Origin: Lachnospiraceae bacterium MC2017
GTDB lineage: Bacteria; Bacillota; Clostridia; Lachnospirales; Lachnospiraceae
Assembly (NCBI GenBank): GCA_000701625.1
Contig: KL370805.1
Span: 2,440 to 66,439, forward strand
Length of the DNA: 64,000 nucleotides
Direction: 5' to 3'
In this document: positions 16,356 through 25,215 of the stretch, one piece after another
How the letters are laid out: every line of letters starts with the position of its first letter
Numbering within the stretch: position 1 is the first letter of the stretch
Position numbers and translations under genes: made by a program
Notes under the pieces: generated by a model
What the model saw: only the letters and a program-made list of their open reading frames with translations
Told to the model about the DNA's origin: nothing
The model's database searches: none

Positions 16356-17969
16356 TTACTCCTCCATTTCCCTGTCAACCGGCATTTTTATGATTTCTTT
16401 TTTCCAAAGGATATATACAGAAACAGCTGAAAGAAGCAGTATCATCACTCCACCGACAACAATACCTGCGACAGATTTCTTTTCTGTTTTCACATCAACC
16501 TGATCGAAGTCTATATTATCGAGCTCATCTTCCGTATCTTCAAAATATCCGTCCTTTGAAAAACTCTCATCATCACTACTATCTGTGTAATAAACTGTGG
16601 TATTTATGACATTTTCGGATAATCTCGTTTCGTCTTCTTCATTCTCCCCGTCTAAAAAAGAATACGGTATCTTATTACTGGACTCTGTAAGCCGCCTTTT
16701 CCCGAAGCTGTTTTCTTCTTCCGTATATGAAGAGCTTCCGGTATCACCTACGATTATTTTTTTACGTTTTTTCTTTTCTTCCTTTTTTTCAGGCGAAGTT
16801 GTTACTATTTTTCCGGTCTTTCCCTGTTTATGGTCCTGTTCTGTATTTTTTTCGCTTTTAGCTGTTACGGGAACAACTATCATCCGATCATGTCCATTTT
16901 CTTTCCCTCCTTTATAATTTTCTCTTATCCTCTCTCTGTCCTTCTCTCTTTTCTTCCCTCTTTCCTTATTATTTTCTCTTTCCATCTCTTGCTCATTCTC
17001 ATGCTCTTTTTCCTTCTCTTGACCCTTCTGATCTCCTTTCTCTTTTTCTTTCTCTTGACCCTTCTGATCTCCCTTCTCTTTTTCTTTCTCTTGTCCCTTC
17101 TGATCTTCCTTCACCTGTTCTTTCTCTTGTTCCTTCTCCTGACCCTTCTGATCTTCCTTCTCTTGTTCTTTCTCTTGCTCCTTCTCTTGTTCCTTTTGAT
17201 CTTCTTTCTTGATCTTCACGACCTTCATAGCCTTTGATGCACGGTTATGGAGTGCATCCTCAGCCAAAAACGTATACTCTCCGTTTCTGTCTATAGTAAT
17301 TTCTTTACACACACTTTTTTGTCCATCAGAGGTTTCTTGAAGTATTAACGGAGCTCCGGCATCATCATTTTGCCATGAAAGTTCTGTAATTCCGGCGCCT
17401 TTGTCCTCCGCTTTTATTTCCAGCTTCATTATTCCATTCTTTGTATCATTTTCCTTTTCGGTGATGGTTATTACAGGTGCTTCACGATCGATTCCCCTAA
17501 CTTCTGCCTGTCCATCCACAATATTTCCTGCCGCATCCCTAATACTGAAAAATACGATTCCATCTGACTCAACGTGATATGTGTTACTCTCCTGCCAATC
17601 ATTTTCGTTAAAAGAATATGCTTTTTCTGCAAGTCCCGATGGACCGACATCTTCCGCTTCGATAATGACCACGGCACCTGTTCCATATTCTCCTGCCTTA
17701 TCTTCAAGTTCGACTTTCTTCTCCTTTATTACAGGCACATCTATGTCTATCGTATTTTCTTCCACCACGATATCACTTACATAATCTTCCTCATTTTCTT
17801 CCATCTCAATTTCACTTATATAATTTTCCGTATTTTCTTCGACCTCAATATCACTTACATAATCTTCTGTATCATCTGCTCTGACTCCCATCGGAAGTAC
17901 CGTTGTTATCACAAGAGTCCCTATTAGTACTGATATTGCTTTTTTCTTTGCACTGCTATTTTTTCTCAT
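16356..17969 (-). CDS. Repeat-rich, membrane-anchored surface protein of unknown function
   Basis: About 537 residues. A signal peptide spans roughly residues 1-30 (KKKAISVLIGTLVITTVLPMGVRA), then three near-identical acidic repeats (DYVSDIEVEENTE type), and an Ig-like region resembling bacterial adhesin modules (REAPVITITEKEND). A long charged segment of EKEKEKGDQKGQ-type repeats follows, then a basic/acidic linker. The protein ends in a C-terminal TM helix (AGIVVGGVMILLLSAVSVYILW) and a short tail. The start at 17969 has GGAG 10 nt upstream and gives a good signal peptide; it overlaps the comEC stop by 14 bp. It lies between comEC and holA, which are normally adjacent. A role in DNA uptake is possible from position only; nothing in the sequence proves it. 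Confidence 0.7.
   Translation of the reverse strand: MRKNSSAKKKAISVLIGTLVITTVLPMGVRADDTEDYVSDIEVEENTENYISEIEMEENEEDYVSDIVVEENTIDIDVPVIKEKKVELEDKAGEYGTGAVVIIEAEDVGPSGLAEKAYSFNENDWQESNTYHVESDGIVFFSIRDAAGNIVDGQAEVRGIDREAPVITITEKENDTKNGIMKLEIKAEDKGAGITELSWQNDDAGAPLILQETSDGQKSVCKEITIDRNGEYTFLAEDALHNRASKAMKVVKIKKEDQKEQEKEQEKEQEKEDQKGQEKEQEKEQVKEDQKGQEKEKEKGDQKGQEKEKEKGDQKGQEKEKEHENEQEMERENNKERGKKREKDRERIRENYKGGKENGHDRMIVVPVTAKSEKNTEQDHKQGKTGKIVTTSPEKKEEKKKRKKIIVGDTGSSSYTEEENSFGKRRLTESSNKIPYSFLDGENEEDETRLSENVINTTVYYTDSSDDESFSKDGYFEDTEDELDNIDFDQVDVKTEKKSVAGIVVGGVMILLLSAVSVYILWKKEIIKMPVDREMEE
16930..17215 (-). repeat. Purine-rich in-frame repeats coding for EKEQ/DQKGQ arrays
   Basis: On the coding strand the segment is nearly all A and G, built from 30-bp (EKEKGDQKGQ) and shorter KEQ/KE units. 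The plus strand is correspondingly C/T rich. Such a tract is prone to slippage and could form unusual structures. Confidence 0.8.
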
Positions 17970-20196
17970 AAGACTTGATCTCCATTTTTTCTCCATCTGT
18001 ATTAACGGTTATCGCACCGCTTTCAATGGTTGTAACAATTTTTGTATGTATCCTGTTTAACCGCTCAATAGTATCTCTGTGCGGGTGTCCGTAAGTATTA
18101 TTTTCACCAGCCGAGATAAGAGCAACCGCAGGATGCAGCTCATCTAACAGTTCATCAGGTGTTGAGTTTTTTGAACCGTGATGAGCAACCTTAAGTATTG
18201 AAACCGGACCTTCTTTATCTAATTTCCGAATGATCCGGCTTTCACCATCACCCTGGATATCACCCGTGAACAATGCTTTGAACTTTCTGTACTTTAATTC
18301 CAATACAACAGAATATTCATTAACATCTTCTGCCCGAAAGTCTTTTCCGGGATGGATACACAGGATTTCTGTTTCTCCATCTCTAAAACACTGTCCATCT
18401 GATATCTTAAGCACTTCTGCTCCGGCTTTCTGCGCCTCAGATTCAATAGTTCTGTATGCATCTCCTGTATCTTTAATATCCGGCATGACAAAGTATTTTA
18501 TCGGAAGTCTCTCTTCCGGTGGCATCTCAAACATTTCCTCAAATCCTGATATATGATCCTTATCCGGATGTGTCATTATGCAATAGTCGATCCTATGGAG
18601 GCCCATTGATTTCATTGCCGGAATCACCCGGTACCTTGCGATTTCTTTTTCCGTGGTACTCCCGCAATCGATAAGATAAGTCGTTCCTGCAGATGTCCGG
18701 ACAAGGATACTGTCTCCCTGCCCTATATCGAACATCGTTATCGTAAGTCCGCTTACCGGTTTCAAAACGAGCATCATCACAGATAATGCCAAAATCAACA
18801 GACCTGTGATATTTTTTACTGCCGCATATTCTTTTTTCTTTAATCCTTTTACCGATGTACCTGTAAGCACCAGCAAAAGAACCAGATAATAAATGATCAC
18901 CTTTTTCATGGATGGACGTCCTGCTATAAAAACGCCTCCCGGTATGGTGTCGCATATTCTGCACCCCGTTTCATATATTCGCAGGATGATCCTGCAGCTT
19001 AGTACAAATGGAAAAACCGGAAACCATGAAACGGTTCCGAGTAACGCCAGCAAGATTGCTGACACGATAAGCAATCCCATGAGAGGGATCATTAATAGAT
19101 TTAATGGTATGGATGTAAGTGGGATCTGATAAAAGAAGTATAAAACTATAGGAAGTGTAAAGATCTGAATAGATAAACTTACCGATATCGAAGACAACAG
19201 TTTTCCTATCAAACCGTCTTTTTTCGGAAAATAATTCTCAAGCCAGGGATTTACCATACATATCCCGAGAACCGCGCCAAAAGAAAGCATGAATCCTGCA
19301 TCATACACAATAAGCGGATTTAATAATAAAATCAGGATAAGTGATGCCGAAAGAGCACTTAACATATCATAAGTACGGTTTGCAATATCAGCTCCTAAGC
19401 ATACAAGAAACATGGTAAGCGCTCTCAAAACCGATATACCGCCCCCTGTCAGCTCTGCGTAAAAAATAACAAGTGCCGCCGTCAGCATTACGGATATTAT
19501 CGAACCCGCGTGATATTTTTTCAAAAGACGGTATGTTCCGTATCCCAGGATAGATATATGAAGCCCGGAAATGCTCAACGCATGTGCAAGTCCGTTTCTT
19601 TGATACAGACCTCTCATCTCGTCCGTAAGTGAAGTCCTGTCTCCGAGGATCATGGCTTTTAAAATACCTGCTTCATTCTCAGGAAGATTAGTATCAAAGA
19701 CCAAAAGCATCCTTTCTTTAAGCCTTTGGATAGTGTCTCTTAGAATACTTCCATGTCCTGTTCTCCGCTGTACTTTTGCGTTAAATATGCAAAAATCTGT
19801 ACCATGAATATAGTAATACCTTCGCATATCAAATTCGCCGGGATTACTTGCTTCTGAAAAATTCTCTGCTTTCCCGCAAACTTCTATTTTTTCCCCGATC
19901 ATCGGAAGTTCTTCATAACTTGCTTTTTCAAGCCAGACCTGAACTCCTGCGTATTTTTGTAATTTCTGATTTTTATCATTGCCTGAATAGGCGTGATCTG
20001 TCATATAGGCATCTGCTAAACGCAGAACATAAGAATTGTTTTTGTACTGTCTGTCAGTCAGTACTCCTGTCATAGTAATATTTGCATCAGTACCCGCCGG
20101 AGGGTCTTTTAACCCTACCGGCCGGAGACACATAAAGAATAACGTGAAGATGAGTACCAGGCATCCCATCCACGCCATAGGTCTTTTCAAAATCAA
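17956..20196 (-). CDS. comEC: Competence protein ComEC/Rec2, DNA uptake channel with metallo-beta-lactamase domain
   Basis: 746 residues, the full-length family size. TM segments at the N-terminus are followed by an OB-like region (residues 40-150), the Competence domain with about eight TM helices (GLAHALSISGLHISILGYG, the family's diagnostic SGLH motif), and a C-terminal metallo-beta-lactamase-like domain from about residue 490. The latter carries FDIGQGDSILV, THPDKDH, FTGDIQGDGE and KVAHHGSKNSTP, so the nuclease-type metal site looks intact. It forms the inner-membrane channel for single-stranded DNA. It overlaps the GerMN gene stop by 4 bp and the downstream surface-protein gene by 14 bp. 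Together with comEA it suggests natural transformation, although no pilus genes are in the window. Confidence 0.95.
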   Translation of the reverse strand: MILKRPMAWMGCLVLIFTLFFMCLRPVGLKDPPAGTDANITMTGVLTDRQYKNNSYVLRLADAYMTDHAYSGNDKNQKLQKYAGVQVWLEKASYEELPMIGEKIEVCGKAENFSEASNPGEFDMRRYYYIHGTDFCIFNAKVQRRTGHGSILRDTIQRLKERMLLVFDTNLPENEAGILKAMILGDRTSLTDEMRGLYQRNGLAHALSISGLHISILGYGTYRLLKKYHAGSIISVMLTAALVIFYAELTGGGISVLRALTMFLVCLGADIANRTYDMLSALSASLILILLLNPLIVYDAGFMLSFGAVLGICMVNPWLENYFPKKDGLIGKLLSSISVSLSIQIFTLPIVLYFFYQIPLTSIPLNLLMIPLMGLLIVSAILLALLGTVSWFPVFPFVLSCRIILRIYETGCRICDTIPGGVFIAGRPSMKKVIIYYLVLLLVLTGTSVKGLKKKEYAAVKNITGLLILALSVMMLVLKPVSGLTITMFDIGQGDSILVRTSAGTTYLIDCGSTTEKEIARYRVIPAMKSMGLHRIDYCIMTHPDKDHISGFEEMFEMPPEERLPIKYFVMPDIKDTGDAYRTIESEAQKAGAEVLKISDGQCFRDGETEILCIHPGKDFRAEDVNEYSVVLELKYRKFKALFTGDIQGDGESRIIRKLDKEGPVSILKVAHHGSKNSTPDELLDELHPAVALISAGENNTYGHPHRDTIERLNRIHTKIVTTIESGAITVNTDGEKMEIKSYEKK

Positions 20197-21152
20197 CTGC
20201 CCTTTCTTTTTATCAAGTCTACATTTCTGGAATAAACCTTATCCAGCGGAAATTCCCCTCTTAACGTTCCCTCGGTTTTTCCATTTATTGAAATCTGTAC
20301 CTCGTGAATTCCAGGCAGTTCTGTCAGTGAATTAACTATAGAATATAAAACCACTTCTTCCGTAACATCTACCGGTTTATCTGTAATACTGGTGTCCAGG
20401 CTCACATAGCATATACCATCCTTAACATTGATGGTATTCATCTTGGTATCCGGCGAGATCGTCGGATATGCTGACTTATTTTTCGGTCCTTCGATCAGTT
20501 TTTCCATCACCAGCTTTTCCATTGATACATTTGCACTGAATACCACTTCTTCACTAACGCGAACGAGAAGCGTTCCTGTAGTATCAGCAAAGTAAAGATG
20601 GATCGTTCCCTTATTATATGAACTTATCTCATCTCCGGCATTATCTATAAATGTCCTGTCAGTCATAGAACCGACTTCTTCTCCCGTCGAAGTAAGAAGC
20701 GGTGCATCTGCAACAGTAAAGCAAACGCTCCTCACATCTTTCAACTGACACAAGGTATGCACAACCGCTGCTCTGAACAGTACTTCAGTAGGTCTTGCCA
20801 GCATCGTATAATCTGTATCAAAATTCAGTACCAGCTGACCATTATCTAAATGGTAATTTAGGAGTGTGACCTCATCTCCCATGGTCTTTTTTAGCAGAAC
20901 ACTGTCCGGATCAGTCATAAGAGCATCCAAAAGATCCTCTACTCCGGCATTTTCCGAGATCGACTTTCTGGTTTCGCTTTCTATCTGATTTCCATCTTTA
21001 TTTACGTAATATACCGAAAATCCATTAGGCGGCGCCTCTGTTTCATGAGTCCCTTTCCTGTCTCCCGATACAAAGATTCCAACTATCACCAGCATCAGTA
21101 TTACCAATGCTATCCCCAATATCTTTTTTCTGTCGTTTTTTTCTATCCGCAT
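20193..21152 (-). CDS. Membrane-anchored protein with two GerMN domains
   Basis: About 319 residues. A basic N-terminus and TM anchor (LGIALVILMLVIVGIFVSG) are followed by two tandem GerMN/LpqB-type domains. The first covers about residues 45-165 (FSVYYVNKDGNQI...), the second about 180-300 (GTIHLYFADTTGTLLV...), each with the EDLLDALM/MEKLIEGP-type helix. The start at 21152 has AGAGGGG nearby and avoids overlap with the sensor kinase. It directly follows the kinase gene and is translationally linked to comEC (4-bp overlap). GerMN domains occur in spore germination and lipoprotein partners of sensor kinases, so it may modulate the kinase (inference). Confidence 0.8.
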   Translation of the reverse strand: MRIEKNDRKKILGIALVILMLVIVGIFVSGDRKGTHETEAPPNGFSVYYVNKDGNQIESETRKSISENAGVEDLLDALMTDPDSVLLKKTMGDEVTLLNYHLDNGQLVLNFDTDYTMLARPTEVLFRAAVVHTLCQLKDVRSVCFTVADAPLLTSTGEEVGSMTDRTFIDNAGDEISSYNKGTIHLYFADTTGTLLVRVSEEVVFSANVSMEKLVMEKLIEGPKNKSAYPTISPDTKMNTINVKDGICYVSLDTSITDKPVDVTEEVVLYSIVNSLTELPGIHEVQISINGKTEGTLRGEFPLDKVYSRNVDLIKRKGS

Positions 21153-21177
21153 CCTTTTTCCCCTCTGCAGTATGTGA

Positions 21178-22623
21178 TTACTGCACATATTTCAGCGGAA
21201 TCATAACTGTAAATGTGGTTCCCTCGCCTTCTATACTCGTTGCCTTTATAGATCCGCGATGCAGAAGTATAGCATTTCTGGTTATGGCAAGTCCAAGGCC
21301 TGTTCCTCCTATTTCCCTTGAATGAGACTTATCTACTCTGTAAAACCTCTCATAGATATGATCAAGAGAGTCCTCAGGAATACCTATTCCCGAATCAGAA
21401 ACCAGCAATGTAAAAAACTGATGATCTGCATCGAGATTTACACGAACCCATCCACCGCTCTTATTATATTTGACGGCATTTTCAACGAGATTACTTATAG
21501 CCAGCGAGAGCTTTACCTGATCTACCTCTGCACTGACAGCCCTGCCACTCTCAAAAACGATGTCCACCTGATTTTTTGCAGCGATCGGACGCAAACGTTT
21601 CAATATCTTTTCAAGCATATCATTTATATCCGTCATCGCCACATTTGGAAGCCCTGCCGTACGATCCATTTTTACAAGCGACAAAAGATCCGTGATTATC
21701 TGATTCTCACGATCAACTTCTTCCGTGATATCACTCATAAATTCCTTGTAAGTCTCTACAGGCACGTCTTCCGCACTCTGAATCGAATCCGCCAGTACTT
21801 TCATAGAGGCAAGGGGCGTTTTTAATTCATGAGACACATTTGAAACAAATTCTTCACGGGAATCATCCAGCTTTTTTAACCTCTCCATTAGATCGTTAAA
21901 CGCATCCATAATAGCTTCGGTTTCCGTGTAATCAGGAATCGAAACCGCTTCCGACTCGAATCCCTGCTGTACTGAATTGATGGCCCTTGTGATCCTCTTA
22001 AAAGGACGAACGAGTAAAGCTGAAAGCATTGATGACAGCATAAATATCAGCACTGTGGCAGTTATTATGATGATCGTTGCCTTTCTCCTAAGTATGTCTA
22101 CACTATCTTTTATGGAATCTGTAGAAGCACTGGCAAACATTACTCCCGAAGTAATACCACTCTCAGCGTTTCTTACCGGTACAGTAAATTCAATATACCT
22201 TTTTTCGTCATCATAGGTCGATGAACTGGTTCCATTCATATAACAGTCAATGATCTCTTTTGAGATCATCGTCTTTCCGACTGACATATTGTAAGTATCA
22301 GATATTACGCTAAAATCCTGATCCATGACCATGATCCGACCATCATAAAACCCTGACAACTGCTCTAATTCAGCATTCAGGGTTTCATCTTCAGGATTAA
22401 GCATATACCCGGATGTATCAAGGTGATCTGCCAGAATACGGCATTGATTTATGGCTTCTGTCGTCCTGACAGAAACCGCTCTGCTTCTGTAATTTAAGAT
22501 GATACTCTCAGATAGAATGATGCATGGTATGAAACCTACCAGCATCAAAAGAAAAAAGATACGAAACTGCAGGCTCTTTAAGAACCTGGCTTGACTTATG
22601 ATAAATGAAATTACTGTCTTCAT
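21178..22623 (-). CDS. Sensor histidine kinase
   Basis: 481 residues. TM1 lies near residues 21-43 and an extracytoplasmic sensor region runs over 45-180. TM2 is near 182-206, followed by a HAMP domain (RPFKRITRAINSVQQG). The phosphoacceptor H265 is in SNVSHELKTPLAS. The HATPase domain carries the N-box NLVENAVKYN and G boxes DSGIGIPEDSLDHIYERFYRVD and GGTGLGLAI. The architecture matches PhoR/WalK-type kinases. It starts 3 bp after the response-regulator stop, so the two form a cognate pair. The signal is unknown; its location between comEA and comEC suggests control of competence or envelope genes. Confidence 0.93.
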   Translation of the reverse strand: MKTVISFIISQARFLKSLQFRIFFLLMLVGFIPCIILSESIILNYRSRAVSVRTTEAINQCRILADHLDTSGYMLNPEDETLNAELEQLSGFYDGRIMVMDQDFSVISDTYNMSVGKTMISKEIIDCYMNGTSSSTYDDEKRYIEFTVPVRNAESGITSGVMFASASTDSIKDSVDILRRKATIIIITATVLIFMLSSMLSALLVRPFKRITRAINSVQQGFESEAVSIPDYTETEAIMDAFNDLMERLKKLDDSREEFVSNVSHELKTPLASMKVLADSIQSAEDVPVETYKEFMSDITEEVDRENQIITDLLSLVKMDRTAGLPNVAMTDINDMLEKILKRLRPIAAKNQVDIVFESGRAVSAEVDQVKLSLAISNLVENAVKYNKSGGWVRVNLDADHQFFTLLVSDSGIGIPEDSLDHIYERFYRVDKSHSREIGGTGLGLAITRNAILLHRGSIKATSIEGEGTTFTVMIPLKYVQ

Positions 22624-22626
22624 TCT

Positions 22627-23316
22627 TTATGCCTGAAAATAGTAGCCTACACCCCATTTTGTGTGGACATAGCGCGGATTACTGGGGCTTTCCTCGATTT
22701 TTTCCCTAAGTCGTCTGATATGTACATCTACTGTACGCTCGTCACCGGGATAATCCTTTCCCCATATGATACTTAAAAGATCTTCTCTTGAATAAACCTT
22801 ATTGGGATTTTCAGCCAGAAGTTCGAGAACATCAAATTCCTTTGCTGTAAGATTTATCTCACGTGCGGAAACATATGCGCGTCTGCTCTCAAGATCCAGC
22901 TTCAGATCACCTTTTTCAATAATCCTTGGCTTTTCTTTCTTTTCAGAACCACGCTCCGCACGGCGCATGATAGCCTTGATACGAGCCTTTACTTCCAGGA
23001 TGTTGAAAGGTTTTGTAATATAATCATCTGCTCCGTACTCAAGTCCAAGGATCTTATCCATATCATCGCCCTTGGCTGTCAGCATTATTATCGGAACATC
23101 AGAAAATTCACGTATCTCCTGGCATGCTTCAAAACCGCTGAGTTTCGGAAGCATCACATCAAGGAGGATAATATCATATTTGGATTCACGTGCAAGGCGC
23201 ACCGCTTCTTCTCCATCATAGGCAGCATCCACAGACATATCATCCTGCTTCAGACTGAAAGCGATTCCTTTTACGATATTCTTTTCATCATCAACTACCA
23301 GTACTTTTCTTCCCAT
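22627..23316 (-). CDS. OmpR-family response regulator
   Basis: 229 residues. The receiver domain has the acidic pocket D9/D10, phosphoacceptor D53 (DIILLDVMLP), T80 and K102 (ITKPF). A winged-helix DNA-binding domain follows from about residue 130, ending in DERTVDVHIRRLREKIEESP and VHTKWGVGYYF. It resembles PhoP/WalR-type regulators. It is the partner of the adjacent kinase and lies 17 bp after comEA. The target genes are unknown. Confidence 0.95.
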   Translation of the reverse strand: MGRKVLVVDDEKNIVKGIAFSLKQDDMSVDAAYDGEEAVRLARESKYDIILLDVMLPKLSGFEACQEIREFSDVPIIMLTAKGDDMDKILGLEYGADDYITKPFNILEVKARIKAIMRRAERGSEKKEKPRIIEKGDLKLDLESRRAYVSAREINLTAKEFDVLELLAENPNKVYSREDLLSIIWGKDYPGDERTVDVHIRRLREKIEESPSNPRYVHTKWGVGYYFQA

Positions 23317-23333
23317 AAAGAGCTGCCCTTTTT

Positions 23334-23933
23334 TCAGGATACCCTGATACTATCCCTGATCCTGCTGAAGAGTCCTTCCTTAATACCGCTCACGTTCATG
23401 ATGTCTTCTATCGTCTTAAAGCTGCCGTGTTCTTCCCGCCATGCTATTATAGCCTGTGCGCGAGATGATCCTATTCCTGTGATCGTAGTAAGTTCCGCCT
23501 CATCCGCAGTGTTAATATTAACTCTTGAATCCGCTTTGTCGCCGGATGGATTAATTCCTTCGTTTTCTGATGCTTCCTCATCATGAGTGAGCACCCGTAT
23601 GAGCTGACCGTCGTTCAGTTTCTCCGCCTGATTCAGGGAACTATCAGACGCATCAGCTGTCATTCCGCCGGCAAGTTTTAACACCTCAAAAAGCCGTGTT
23701 CCTTCCGGGACTTCATAGACCCCGGGATTCTGCACGGCTCCGCAGAGATAAACAAAGATCATCTGCCGATTTTCTTCCGTATCCTGTGTTTCACTGATTT
23801 CTTCCGAAGCCTCGAATGAATCAGATGATTCAACCGGATATAGAATGTTTTCTTCTTTTCCGCAGCCTGCTGATAAGAGGCTCAGAAACAGGATTGATAA
23901 AACCACTCCGACAGATCTTCCATAAATTTTCAT
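23334..23933 (-). CDS. comEA: ComEA-like DNA-binding lipoprotein (SLBB + helix-hairpin-helix)
   Basis: 199 residues. A signal peptide ends in the lipobox LSAGC (Cys24), so the protein is predicted to be lipid-anchored rather than held by an N-terminal TM helix as in Bacillus ComEA. An SLBB domain spans about residues 58-115 (VYLCGAVQNPGVYEVPEGT). Two helix-hairpin-helix motifs lie in the last 65 residues (NINTADEAELTTITGIG, IEDIMNVSGIKEG). It binds incoming double-stranded DNA at the surface. CAGGAG lies 6 nt before the ATG, partly inside a CCTGAC/GTCAGG hairpin. It is the first gene of the comEA-regulator-kinase-GerMN-comEC series. Confidence 0.92.
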   Translation of the reverse strand: MKIYGRSVGVVLSILFLSLLSAGCGKEENILYPVESSDSFEASEEISETQDTEENRQMIFVYLCGAVQNPGVYEVPEGTRLFEVLKLAGGMTADASDSSLNQAEKLNDGQLIRVLTHDEEASENEGINPSGDKADSRVNINTADEAELTTITGIGSSRAQAIIAWREEHGSFKTIEDIMNVSGIKEGLFSRIRDSIRVS

Positions 23934-23980
23934 TTTTAACTCCTGACTGCATTTCTGTCAGGCGTCCCCAAAGCAAACTC

Positions 23981-24009
23981 ATTTTATACTGTTCAGAGTT
24001 AAAACGCAA
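23981..24009 (-). promoter_or_regulatory. Probable promoter of the comEA operon
   Basis: TTGCGT (24004-24009), a 17-bp spacer and TAAAAT (23981-23986) on the minus strand lie in the 83-bp gap between argD and comEA. Confidence 0.5.
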
Positions 24010-24016
24010 CAGGGAT

Positions 24017-25213
24017 TTAACATTTTTGTAAAATTTTCGTAAGAATACCCACCAGACTGTCAATGTGCTCTTTTTCAATGATAAGTGGCGGAACAAGACG
24101 AAGCACATTACTGCCTGCTGTAATAATAAGGGCTCCTTCTTCCTGTGCTTTTGTAACAATTTCTCCTGCAGGGATATTTAATTCCAACGCCTGCATAAAT
24201 CCCTTTCCGCGACGTTCTTTTACAACAGGAAATTTTTCCTTAAGTTCATCCAGTTTTTCTTCAAGATAAGGAGTAAGCTCTTTTACATGTCCTGTGATAT
24301 TCTTCTCACGGAACTGTCTTAAAACCTCAAGAACTGCCGCACATGCAAAAGGATTTCCTCCGTAGGTCGATCCGTGATCTCCCGGGACGAGGGATTTTTC
24401 CGCAACTCTCTCTGTCATAAGGAATGCACCAACCGGAACACCACACCCAAGAGCCTTCGCTGTAGTCATAATATCCGGCTTTATACCATATTCTTCAAAA
24501 GCAAACATGCTGCCTGTACGTCCCATTCCACACTGTATCTCATCAAGTATCAACAGGATATCCTTTTCATCACAGAGTTCACGAACACCCTTTAAAAATG
24601 CCGGATCTGCAGGATATATTCCGCCTTCTCCCTGAACAGTCTCCATTATGATCGCACAGGTCTTTTCATTTACCAGATCTTTAACACTCTGAAGTTCATT
24701 ATATTTTGCAAAACGAATATGACCTATACCTGTTCCGAATGCTTCTCTGTAATGGGAATTACCCGTTACTGAAAGAGCTCCCATACTGCGTCCGTGAAAG
24801 GAATGCTCCATTGCAATGATCTCATAATCTTCTGCCGGCGCTTTTGTGTACGCATATTTTAACGCTGACTTGATCGCACCCTCGATTGCCTCTGTTCCGC
24901 TGTTTGTAAAGAAAACCCTGTCCATTCCGGACACACTGCAGAGTTCTTTTGCTGCTTCTACCGCAGGAACGTTGTAGTAAAGGTTACTTGTATGGATGAT
25001 CTTGTCGATCTGTGCCTTTATTGCATCATTATATTCCTTATCGTTATAGCCTAATGCAAATACAGCGATGCCTGCCGCAAAATCAAGATATTTTTTTCCG
25101 TCAACATCCGTAAGATATACGCCATCTCCATGATCAAGTACGATCTTAAACCGGTTATAGGTGTGAAGAAGATTCTTTTCTCCTTCTTCTATATATTTTT
25201 CTGAAAGACTCAT
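24017..25213 (-). CDS. argD: Acetylornithine aminotransferase
   Basis: 398 residues. This class-III PLP aminotransferase converts N-acetylglutamate semialdehyde to N-acetylornithine. Family blocks are present: DFAAGIAVFALGYN, FFTNSGTEAIEGAIK (phosphate binding), SFHGRSMGALS, LILDEIQCGMGRTG, and the Schiff-base lysine in TTAKALGCGVPVGAF. The start at 25213 has AAGGAG 7 nt upstream; an ATG two codons earlier (25219) is only 1 nt from that site. It is the last gene of the argC-GNAT-argJ-argB-argD series and lies 2 bp after argB. Confidence 0.96.
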   Translation of the reverse strand: MSLSEKYIEEGEKNLLHTYNRFKIVLDHGDGVYLTDVDGKKYLDFAAGIAVFALGYNDKEYNDAIKAQIDKIIHTSNLYYNVPAVEAAKELCSVSGMDRVFFTNSGTEAIEGAIKSALKYAYTKAPAEDYEIIAMEHSFHGRSMGALSVTGNSHYREAFGTGIGHIRFAKYNELQSVKDLVNEKTCAIIMETVQGEGGIYPADPAFLKGVRELCDEKDILLILDEIQCGMGRTGSMFAFEEYGIKPDIMTTAKALGCGVPVGAFLMTERVAEKSLVPGDHGSTYGGNPFACAAVLEVLRQFREKNITGHVKELTPYLEEKLDELKEKFPVVKERRGKGFMQALELNIPAGEIVTKAQEEGALIITAGSNVLRLVPPLIIEKEHIDSLVGILTKILQKC

Positions 25214-25215
25214 TT

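Noticed and set aside
16830-17237. A Phe/Leu-rich plus-strand frame that looks like a membrane protein
   Set aside because: It is the antisense reading of the GAA/AAG-rich repeat tract of the surface-protein gene, which gives runs of Leu and Phe automatically.
23830-24159. A 109-codon minus-strand frame spanning the comEA start and argD end
   Set aside because: It overlaps both conserved genes in another frame, crosses the comEA promoter and leader, and has no family resemblance.
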